A DNA stretch of 64,000 nt from an uncultured Lachnospiraceae bacterium (GTDB lineage Bacteria > Bacillota > Clostridia > Lachnospirales > Lachnospiraceae). Every line of letters begins with the position of its first letter. Within the stretch, counting starts at the first letter, position 1. The stretch lies in assembly GCA_910577275.1 (NCBI GenBank), contig CAJTMW010000002.1, positions 330,049-394,048 on the forward strand, written 5' to 3'. The translations under genes and the position numbers were made by a program. The notes under the pieces were generated by a model. The model searched no databases. It was not told where the DNA came from and saw nothing but the letters and a program-made list of their open reading frames with translations. Of this stretch, positions 40,848 to 48,723 are shown piece after piece.

Positions 40848-42275
40848 ATGGCAGAACAGGTTAAAAAACCGGTTGGAATTATGGAAACCGTTCTTCGTGA
40901 CGCACATCAGTCGTTGATTGCGACAAGAATGCCTACCGATATGATGCTTCCAATCGTTGAAAAAATGGATAAAGTTGGTTACCATGCAGTTGAGTGCTGG
41001 GGCGGCGCTACTTTCGACGCTTCCCTTCGTTTCCTGAAGGAAGACCCCTGGGACAGACTGAGAAAGCTTCGCGACGGCTTTAAGAACACCAAGCTGCAGA
41101 TGCTTTTCAGAGGACAGAACATCCTGGGATACAGACCCTACGCGGACGACGTTGTAGATAACTTCGTTGAAAAGTCCATTGCAAACGGTATCGATATCAT
41201 CCGTATCTTTGACTGCTTAAACGATTTGAGAAACCTTCAGGCGGCAGTAAACGCCACCAACAAGGTAAAGGCAAGAGAGGGCAGAGGCCATGCGCAGGTT
41301 GCTCTTTCCTATACATTGGGCGATGCCTACACAATGGAATACTGGACAGATATGGCAAGAAAGATTGAGGAGATGGGCGCCGACTCCATCTGTATCAAGG
41401 ATATGGCAGGACTCCTTGTTCCCTACAAGGCGTCTGAAATGATTGCGGCCATGAAGTCCGTGACAAAGCTGCCGATTCAGCTTCATACCCATTACACCTC
41501 AGGCGTTGCCAGCATGACCTATCTGAAAGCCGTTGAGGCGGGCGTTGACGTAATCGACTGCGCAATTTCACCCTTTGCAATGGGTACTTCACAGCCGGCT
41601 ACAGAGGTTATGGTTGAAACCTTCAAGGGAACTCCTTACGATACCGGTTACGACCAGAATCTCCTCTCTGAAATTGCAGACTATTTCAGACCCTACAGAG
41701 ACGAGTGCCTTGCAAGTGGGCTTCTCAATCCCAAGGTTATGGGCGTTGATATCAAGACTCTGCTGTATCAGGTTCCCGGCGGTATGCTTTCCAACATGGT
41801 GAGCCAGCTCAAGGAGCAGAATGCGGAAGATAAATACTATGACGTGCTGAAAGAAATCCCGGCAGTCAGAAAAGACTTAGGCGAGCCGCCTCTTGTTACA
41901 CCTTCGTCCCAGATTGTAGGTACACAGGCAGTATTTAATGTACTTATGGGAGAGAGATACAAGATGGCAACCAAGGAGACCAAGGCGGTTCTCCGCGGCG
42001 AGTACGGCCAGACCGTTAAGCCTATGAATCAGGAAATTATCGACAAGGTTATTCCCGGCGAAAAGAGAATCACCTGCCGTCCCGCTGATTTGATTGAAAA
42101 CGAGATGGATAAGTTAGAGGCAGAGATGAAGGAATGGAAACAGCAGGACGAGGACGTATTGTCCTACGCATTGTTCCCTCAGGTTGCCACAGACTTCTTC
42201 AAGTATCGTCAGGCACAGCAGGAAAAAGTGGATATGACCCAGGCGGACACCAAAAACGCGGCATATCCGGTATAG
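40848..42275 (+). CDS. OadA/5S-type carboxyltransferase (oxaloacetate/pyruvate)
   Basis: The 475-residue protein is an HMGL-like TIM barrel with the PYC_OADA C-terminal domain. Motifs include ETVLRDAHQSLIATRM, ECWGGATFDAS, CIKDMAGLL (the Lys that becomes carbamylated) and LHTHYTSGVAS (metal ligands). It transfers CO2 between oxaloacetate/pyruvate and biotin. It ends before the C-terminal biotin domain present in classical OadA, so it must use the separate carrier upstream. With the first gene it resembles the 5S plus 12S halves of transcarboxylase, but with a Na+ pump in the same operon. AGGAGGATGTAAAA precedes the ATG. Confidence 0.93.
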   Translation: MAEQVKKPVGIMETVLRDAHQSLIATRMPTDMMLPIVEKMDKVGYHAVECWGGATFDASLRFLKEDPWDRLRKLRDGFKNTKLQMLFRGQNILGYRPYADDVVDNFVEKSIANGIDIIRIFDCLNDLRNLQAAVNATNKVKAREGRGHAQVALSYTLGDAYTMEYWTDMARKIEEMGADSICIKDMAGLLVPYKASEMIAAMKSVTKLPIQLHTHYTSGVASMTYLKAVEAGVDVIDCAISPFAMGTSQPATEVMVETFKGTPYDTGYDQNLLSEIADYFRPYRDECLASGLLNPKVMGVDIKTLLYQVPGGMLSNMVSQLKEQNAEDKYYDVLKEIPAVRKDLGEPPLVTPSSQIVGTQAVFNVLMGERYKMATKETKAVLRGEYGQTVKPMNQEIIDKVIPGEKRITCRPADLIENEMDKLEAEMKEWKQQDEDVLSYALFPQVATDFFKYRQAQQEKVDMTQADTKNAAYPV

Positions 42276-42296
42276 TTTTAACTGTTTTGTAATTTA

Positions 42297-42335
42297 CCCC
42301 CCCCATGCAAAGTGATTGTGTGGGGGGATTTGTCT
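42297..42335 (+). terminator. Probable terminator of the decarboxylase operon
   Basis: A run of eight C and an A (42297-42305) faces TGGGGGG (42321-42327) across a 15-base loop, followed by ATTTGTCTT. The stem is very strong but the T-run is short. Confidence 0.6.
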
Positions 42336-42444
42336 TAAATGAAATTGAAGGGGAGTGAAAACAGCTTTTTCACTCTGTCAGGTTTGCGCGGCGCTGCATT
42401 CACAGATTTAAGGTAACAAAGGCAGCGCAGAAGAAAGGAATGGA

Positions 42445-43371
42445 ATGGAAAATAAACGTTTTGCCCTGCTTATTGATGCAGATAATATTTCGGCAAAATA
42501 TATCGGTGATATCCTGGAGGAGCTTTCCACCTACGGAATCACCACCTACAAAAGAATCTACGGGGACTGGACCAGTACCCAGGCAACAAAGTGGAAAGGG
42601 GAGCTTCTGGAAAATTCCGTAATTCCGGTGCAGCAGTTCAGCAACACTGTGGGGAAGAATGCCACGGATTCCACACTGATAATAGATGCAATGGATATCC
42701 TTTATACCGGTAACGTGGACGGCTTCTGCATCGTATCGAGCGACAGCGATTTTACCCGTCTGGCGAGCCGGCTTCGGGAGTCCGGCATGGAAGTGATTGG
42801 GATGGGGGAGGAAAAGACGCCCCGCTCATTTAGGGTGGCGTGTACCAGATTTGTAAATCTTGAGAATCTCGGCAATCAGGATGAAGATACGGACAATAAG
42901 GACAATCAGGACAATACCATCAGCCGGGAAGTCATATACAGCGCGATTACAAATATCATTAACGAGAATGAAAATAAAGGAAAGAGCGTGGAGCTTGCAG
43001 CAGTAGGGAACAGGCTGGTGAATATGTACCCTGACTTTGACGTGAGAAATTACGGCTACAGCCTTCTGTCAAAGTTTGTGGAGGACGCCGGGCTTTTCCT
43101 TCTGGAAAAGAGACAGAATGTCATTACAATTTACCTGAAGGACGATGAACAGTCCCGGGAGGAAATCATAGACTTTGTGAGGGAGATTATTCACAAGGCA
43201 GGGAAAAGAGGTATTGGCATCAGCGAGCTCGGCAACCATGTGTATAATAAGTTTGATAATTTTAACGTGAAAGATTTCGGCTACAGCCAGTTCTCCAAGT
43301 TTGTTCAGGGGATTGGGAATGTGGAGCTGTATCAGGATAAAGGCGGGAGAAAGAGAGCAAGGGAGAAGTAG
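42445..43371 (+). CDS. NYN-domain ribonuclease-like protein with two LOTUS/OST-HTH domains
   Basis: The 308-residue protein starts with a LabA-like NYN (PIN-fold) domain: LLIDADNIS with the metal-binding Asp, DSTLIIDAMDILY and CIVSSDSDF with further acidic residues. Two OST-HTH/LOTUS modules follow at about 168-230 (VELAAVGNRLVNMYPDFDVRNYGYSLLSKFVED) and 240-300 (IGISELGNHVYNKFDNFNVKDFGYSQFSKFVQG). The fold set is that of MARF1/limkain-type RNA-binding nucleases. In bacteria the role is unknown; RNA cleavage or decay is a reasonable inference. An Asn/Asp-rich linker (DEDTDNKDNQDN) separates the parts. It is monocistronic, with terminators on both sides. Confidence 0.92.
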   Translation: MENKRFALLIDADNISAKYIGDILEELSTYGITTYKRIYGDWTSTQATKWKGELLENSVIPVQQFSNTVGKNATDSTLIIDAMDILYTGNVDGFCIVSSDSDFTRLASRLRESGMEVIGMGEEKTPRSFRVACTRFVNLENLGNQDEDTDNKDNQDNTISREVIYSAITNIINENENKGKSVELAAVGNRLVNMYPDFDVRNYGYSLLSKFVEDAGLFLLEKRQNVITIYLKDDEQSREEIIDFVREIIHKAGKRGIGISELGNHVYNKFDNFNVKDFGYSQFSKFVQGIGNVELYQDKGGRKRAREK

Positions 43372-43435
43372 ATTTCCTCAGGAACCAATTTAACAGACAT
43401 TGACAGAATAAAGGCATAACGGATTAAAAAAGCTC

Positions 43436-43478
43436 AGAAAAGACCGTCCCGCATAAAACAGCGGAGCGGTCTTTTTTC
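43436..43478 (+). terminator. Intrinsic terminator after the NYN-LOTUS gene
   Basis: AGACCG (43441-43446) pairs with CGGTCT (43466-43471), with a further GC-rich inner stem, and a T-run follows. Confidence 0.85.
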
Positions 43479-43532
43479 ATGGATTTTTCCCCCAATCCAT
43501 GTTACAATAAATTTCATTAGAAAGGAGCACAT

Positions 43533-46520
43533 ATGAAATCACTGGTTTCTTTATTCCTGTCCCAGTCCTATCAGGACGCATGGGATGATTATATACGTTC
43601 GCTGAACCGGGCGGATTTTGCAAGGTGGGATTATGTCATTCTCACGGCCTCCAACGAGCAGCAGGCGGAAGGCTTCCGGGCGCAGCTCCGGCAGCGGGAA
43701 GGTTTTCTGCCGGAACAGACGCGCTTTGCGGTGCTGCCGGACCCGGAGGGGAAGCGGGTAGGAAGTGGCGGAGCTACCTTAAACGTAATCCGCTATATTT
43801 CGCAGCAGGAGAAAACCACGGATTTTCGGGGACTTCGGATTCTTGTGATTCACAGCGGCGGAGACAGCAAGCGGGTGCCGCAGTATTCGGCGCTGGGCAA
43901 GCTTTTTTCTCCGGTGCCCCATGATTTGCCGGACGGGCGTTCCTCCACGCTGTTTGATGAGTTTATGATTGCCATGTCCAGCGTTCCGGCGAGAATCCGT
44001 GAGGGAATGCTGCTTTTGTCCGGCGATGTATTGTTATTATTTAATCCTTTGCAGATTGATTACAATGGAAACGGAGCGGCGGCCATATCCTTTAAAGAGC
44101 ATGTTGAGACGGGCAAGAATCACGGCGTTTATTTAAGAGGAGAGGACGGAAATGTGGCGGCCTGTCTGCAAAAGCAGCCTGCGCAGGTGCTGCGGGACGC
44201 CGGGGCGGTGAACGCCCGAGAATGTGTGGATATCGACACGGGAGCCGTTATTTTTTCCTCGGCAATGCTGTCCTCTCTGTATCAGTTAATCAGTACCGAC
44301 GGCTGCTTTGACGATGAAAAGTACGGCCGTTTTGTGAATGAAAAGGTACGCCTTTCCCTCTATGCGGATTTTCTCTACCCTCTGGGAAGTCAGGCGACTT
44401 TGGAGCAGTTTTATAAGGAAAAGCCGGAGGGGGATTTTTCAGAGGAGCTTGCGGTATGCCGGAGGGCGGTGTGGGAGGCGCTTCATTCCTACCGCATGAA
44501 GCTGCTGCGTCTGGCGCCGGCGAAGTTTATTCATTTCGGAACCACAAAAGAGATTATGAGCCTGATGGCGAAGGAGATTAAAGAGTACAGCCATCTGGGA
44601 TGGAATAACAGGGTCAACAGCAGCATCACCCAGCAGGGCGTTTCCGGCTATAACAGCGTTTTGTCTCAGCAGGCGGTTTGCGGCGAAAACATTTATCTGG
44701 AGGTTTCCTACGTTCACCATAAGGCAAGGATTGGCAACAATGTTTTGCTCTCTTACGTGGATATCCACGATGAGGCGATTCCTGACGACGTGGTGATTCA
44801 CGGGCTGAAATTAAAGGACGGCCGCTTTGTGGTGCGTATTTTCGGAACGGAGGATAATCCGAAAGCCGGAAAAGAGGGCTCTTTTTTAGGGACGACTCTG
44901 GGAAATTTCCTCGAGAAAAATAAGATTGCACCGGAGGAGCTCTGGGACGCAGGGGAGGAGAAGTTCTGGCAGGCCAGGCTTTATCCGGTCTGTGAAAATG
45001 TATCTGACGGCGTGGCGGCGGCGCTTAATATTTATGCCATGGCTTGCGGCGGCGGGGACGTGGAAAGCTGGAGAGGGGCCAGGCGGCAGAGTCTCTGCGA
45101 AGGTTTTAATGAGGCGGATTCGGAGGCGCTGATTGCCTGGGACAGGCGGATGCTGGAGCTTGTTATGATGGACAGGCTGGCAAAGGATATTCAGGCAGGC
45201 AGGCCTGCGGGAGAGATATGCACCCAGATAAGCCCGGACGGTCTTACCAAAATTCAGCAGAACTGGCTGGAAAAACGCTTAAAAAGAGCGGATTACAGTG
45301 AGCAGATGCGCCTGCATTACTATATTGGCAAAATCTTAAAGGGGCGCGAGGGGGAGCGGCATATCTCCGAGTGCTTCCGAACCATTCAGCAGTCGGTGCT
45401 TTCCGGTAATCAGGAGATGATTCGGGAAAATAAAGACTGCCGGATTGTCAAAGACCGTCACACAGTAAGGCTTCCTCTGCGGGTGAACTGGGGAGGCGGC
45501 TGGAGCGACACGCCCCCTTACTGCATTGAAAACGGAGGAACGGTGTTGAATGCGGCGATTCTTCTCAAAGGGAAAATGCCTGTGGAGGTTTCTCTGGAAA
45601 AGCTGTCCGAGCATAAGATAGTGTTTGACAGCAGGGACATGGATACCCATGGAGAATTTACAGATATCAGGGAGCTGCAGTCGGTAGGCGACCCTTACGA
45701 CCCTTTTGTGCTTCAAAAGGCGGCGTTGATTGCCTGCGGTATCATTCCGGCGAAGGGCGGAAAGCTGGAGGAAATCCTTTCCCGGCTCGGGGGCGGCATT
45801 CTGATGCGCTCGGAAGTGACGGATGTTCCTCAGGGAAGCGGCCTTGGCACCAGCAGTATACTTGCCGGAGGCTGTGTGAAAGCGCTGCTTGAGTTTATGG
45901 GAATTTCCTATGGGGAAAACGAGCTGTACAGTCATGTATCGGTGATGGAGCAGATTATGTCAACAGGCGGCGGCTGGCAGGACCAGGTGGGAGGACTCAG
46001 CAGCGGAATCAAGTACATTACCACCATGCCGGGGCTTGTGCAGGATATCCGGGTGGAGCATATACGGATTCCCGAGGATGCATGGAAAGAGCTGAAAGAA
46101 CGCTTTGTGCTGATTTATACAGGACAGAGAAGGCTTGCGCGCAATCTTCTGCGGGATGTGGTGGGGCGCTATATCGGAAACGAACCGGATTCCCTTTATG
46201 CCTTAGGTGAGATTCAAAGACTTGCGGCGCTGATGCGTTTTGAACTGGAGCGGGGGCATGTGGATGATTTTGCACGGCTCCTTGACAGTCACTGGGAGCT
46301 GTCCAAAAAGATAGATGCAGGCAGCACCAACACGTTGATTGACCAGATTTTTGCGGCGATAGATGCATTGATTGACGGACGCCTTGTGTGCGGCGCGGGC
46401 GGCGGCGGCTTTCTGCAGGTTATGCTGAAAAAGGGAGTGACAAGGGCGGACGTGGATAAGCGGCTTGGCGAGGTCTTTCAGGACAGCGACGTGGGCGTCT
46501 ATGACGCGGAGCTTATGTGA
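43533..46520 (+). CDS. fkp: Bifunctional fucokinase/fucose-1-phosphate guanylyltransferase-like protein
   Basis: The 995-residue protein has an N-terminal sugar-phosphate nucleotidyltransferase (VGSGGATLNVIRYI near residue 73, HSGGDSKRVPQYSALGKLFS near 108). A left-handed beta-helix segment with GKNHGVYLRG and GNNVLLSYVDI lies in the middle, and a C-terminal GHMP kinase has VNWGGGWSDTPPYCIE near 650 and the phosphate loop PQGSGLGTSSILAGG near 770. This is the FKP layout: L-fucose to fucose-1-phosphate to GDP-fucose, used by Bacteroides to fucosylate surface glycans. AGAAAGGAGCAC precedes the ATG. No fucosyltransferase or fucose permease lies nearby, so the true sugar could differ. Length is close to Bacteroides FKP (about 950). 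Confidence 0.85.
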   Translation: MKSLVSLFLSQSYQDAWDDYIRSLNRADFARWDYVILTASNEQQAEGFRAQLRQREGFLPEQTRFAVLPDPEGKRVGSGGATLNVIRYISQQEKTTDFRGLRILVIHSGGDSKRVPQYSALGKLFSPVPHDLPDGRSSTLFDEFMIAMSSVPARIREGMLLLSGDVLLLFNPLQIDYNGNGAAAISFKEHVETGKNHGVYLRGEDGNVAACLQKQPAQVLRDAGAVNARECVDIDTGAVIFSSAMLSSLYQLISTDGCFDDEKYGRFVNEKVRLSLYADFLYPLGSQATLEQFYKEKPEGDFSEELAVCRRAVWEALHSYRMKLLRLAPAKFIHFGTTKEIMSLMAKEIKEYSHLGWNNRVNSSITQQGVSGYNSVLSQQAVCGENIYLEVSYVHHKARIGNNVLLSYVDIHDEAIPDDVVIHGLKLKDGRFVVRIFGTEDNPKAGKEGSFLGTTLGNFLEKNKIAPEELWDAGEEKFWQARLYPVCENVSDGVAAALNIYAMACGGGDVESWRGARRQSLCEGFNEADSEALIAWDRRMLELVMMDRLAKDIQAGRPAGEICTQISPDGLTKIQQNWLEKRLKRADYSEQMRLHYYIGKILKGREGERHISECFRTIQQSVLSGNQEMIRENKDCRIVKDRHTVRLPLRVNWGGGWSDTPPYCIENGGTVLNAAILLKGKMPVEVSLEKLSEHKIVFDSRDMDTHGEFTDIRELQSVGDPYDPFVLQKAALIACGIIPAKGGKLEEILSRLGGGILMRSEVTDVPQGSGLGTSSILAGGCVKALLEFMGISYGENELYSHVSVMEQIMSTGGGWQDQVGGLSSGIKYITTMPGLVQDIRVEHIRIPEDAWKELKERFVLIYTGQRRLARNLLRDVVGRYIGNEPDSLYALGEIQRLAALMRFELERGHVDDFARLLDSHWELSKKIDAGSTNTLIDQIFAAIDALIDGRLVCGAGGGGFLQVMLKKGVTRADVDKRLGEVFQDSDVGVYDAELM

Positions 46521-46578
46521 TACGGAAAACAGCAAAGATGTACTGGAAGGCGTCTGTTCATAAGAAAAGGAGGGCGAA

Positions 46579-47106
46579 ATGAAGTATTTAATTGTAGTGG
46601 ATATGCAAAATGATTTTATCACAGGAAGCCTTGGCACGAAGGAAGCGGAGGCAATTCTTCCCGGCGTAATCGAAAAGGTGGGGAACTATGAGGGAAAAGT
46701 AATTTTTACAAAGGACACCCACACCCCGGAATATTTAAGCACCCAGGAGGGCAGGAATCTTCCGGTAAAACACTGCATTTCGGGCGAGGAAGGCTGGTAT
46801 CTGGACAAAGCGCTTGAGAATCTGGCGAAGTCCGGGGGCTGGCGGATTTACAATAAGCCCACCTTTGGCTGTGTGGAGCTTGCCGCAGATTTGCAGAAGG
46901 AAAATGAAAAGGAGGCTATCGAAGAAATAGAGCTGTGCGGCCTGTGTACAGATATCTGCGTAATTTCAAACGCGCTGATGCTGAAAGCCTTTATGCCGGA
47001 GGTACCCGTTGCCGTGGACGCAAAGTGCTGCGCGGGAGTTACCCCAAAAAGCCATGAAAATGCGCTGGAAGCAATGAAAATGTGCCAGATTTCCATCAGA
47101 AACTAA
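46579..47106 (+). CDS. pncA: Nicotinamidase (cysteine hydrolase)
   Basis: The 175-residue isochorismatase-fold hydrolase converts nicotinamide to nicotinate. The catalytic triad is visible: Asp8 in VVDMQNDF, a Lys in the KPTFG region and the nucleophilic Cys in CTDICVISNAL. FTKDTHTPEYL with a metal-binding His follows the family pattern. AGGAGGGCGAA precedes the ATG. It is directly followed (29 bases) by the nicotinate phosphoribosyltransferase gene, so the pair forms an NAD salvage unit. Confidence 0.94.
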   Translation: MKYLIVVDMQNDFITGSLGTKEAEAILPGVIEKVGNYEGKVIFTKDTHTPEYLSTQEGRNLPVKHCISGEEGWYLDKALENLAKSGGWRIYNKPTFGCVELAADLQKENEKEAIEEIELCGLCTDICVISNALMLKAFMPEVPVAVDAKCCAGVTPKSHENALEAMKMCQISIRN

Positions 47107-47135
47107 AAAATGCGGAAGTCTTAAATAGGAGAAAA

Positions 47136-48615
47136 ATGAAAACACAATTTAACGAAAGAAATATTTCCATGGTAATGGACATGTACGAGCTGACCATGTC
47201 CAACGGGTATTTTAACAGAGAATACCAGAACACATTAGGGGCCTTCGATGTGTTTTACAGAAACAATCCCGACAATGCGGGCTACGCCATTTTCGCCGGT
47301 TTGGAGCAGGTGGTGGAATATATTCAAAATTTGCATTTTGACGAGGAGGATGTGGCATATCTGCGCTCAAAAAATCTGTTTACAGAAGAATTTCTTGACT
47401 ATCTTCTGCACTTCAAATTCAGAGGCGACATTTACGCGATGCCGGAGGGGACGATTATGTATCCCAACGAGCCGGTGATGACGGTGGTTGCGCCTCTTAT
47501 TGACGCCCAGCTTATTGAAACCACCGTTTTGCTGGAAATCAATCATCAGTCGTTGATTGCAACAAAGACCAACAGGATTGTGCAGGCGGCCAGCGGAAAG
47601 CCGGTATCGGATTTCGGGGCAAGGCGCGCCCACAATGTGGATGCGGCGGTGTATGGGGCGCGAGCCAGCCTATATCGGCGGCGCCGTGGGGACGGCGACA
47701 GTCCTTGCAGGGAAAATGTTCGGCATTCCGATTTCGGGAACCATGGCTCACAGCTGGGTAATGTGCTTTGACAGTGAATTTGAGGCGTTTAAGGCTTATG
47801 CGGAAAGCTATCCCGACGCCACGGTTCTGCTTGTAGATACCTATGATGTGTTAAAGAGCGGCGTGCCAAATGCCATACGGACGGCAAAAGAGGTCTTAGA
47901 GCCGATGGGAAAGAGGCTGAAAGGAATTCGCCTGGATTCGGGCGACCTTGCCTATCTGTCAAAGGAGGCGCGGAAGATGCTGGACGCCGCCGGTCTCTCT
48001 GACTGCATTATTGTTGCCTCCAACAGTCTTGATGAGTACACGATTACTTCTCTGAACCGTCAGGAAGCAAAAATCGACAGCTACGGTGTGGGTGAAAAGC
48101 TGATTACCTCATCCACCACGCCGGTGTTCGGCGCTGTATATAAGTTGGTGGCAATCAATAAGGACGGTGATTTTGTCCCGAAAATCAAGATTTCCGAGAC
48201 CCTTGAAAAGATTACAAATCCGGGAATCAAAGAAATCTACCGGGTGTATGACAAGGCCGGGAAGGCTGTTGCGGACTATCTGACAATCAAAGGGGAGGTT
48301 CCTGATACCAGCCGCCCGGTCCGTTATGTGGACCCGGTAAAATACTGGAAGGACAGAAGCTTTGTAGATTGTAGCTTTAAGCCTCTGCAGCAGCAGATAT
48401 TCAAAGACGGCGAGCTGGTATATGAGCTGCCCGCACTGGAGGACATTAAAAAATATGTGAGGAATCAGCTTGACAGTGAAATCTGGAAGGAGGAGCAGAG
48501 ATTTGAAAACTGCCACCCTCATTATCTGGATATGAGCCCGGCCATGTTTGAACTGAAGATGAGCCTTCTCCACGACGGAAGCTGCGGCTTACAGCCGTCG
48601 CAGGCAGATTCGTAA
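47136..48615 (+). pseudogene. pncB: Nicotinate phosphoribosyltransferase, interrupted by a single-base frameshift
   Basis: The gene should encode about 492 residues making nicotinate mononucleotide from nicotinate and PRPP. ATG 47136 follows AATAGGAGAAAA. The frame reads SDFGARRAHNVDAAVYGARA up to about 47668, but the family continuation AYIGGAVGTATVLAGK lies in the +1 frame. This continues past the catalytic-His motif GTMAHSW to the stop at 48615. One extra C in GCCAGCCTATATC (47664-47674) explains the switch. The upstream frame alone would end at 47771 as 211 residues without the active-site His. Either the copy is broken or the base is an assembly error; both halves are otherwise well preserved, which favours an error or a recent mutation. 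Confidence 0.88.
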
Positions 48616-48723
48616 CAGGAGGAAGGCCTTCCGGCAAAGGCTCTGCAACGACGCTTTTTCCGGGGAGGTATGACGGATAGCCTGTGCAAAGTAATCTGTG
48701 GTGAAGAAAGGACGGAGGGTATA

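Noticed and set aside
47660..47680. Programmed ribosomal frameshift in pncB
   Set aside because: The site GCCAGCCTATATC has no slippery run and no clear stimulatory stem, and pncB is not known to use frameshifting.
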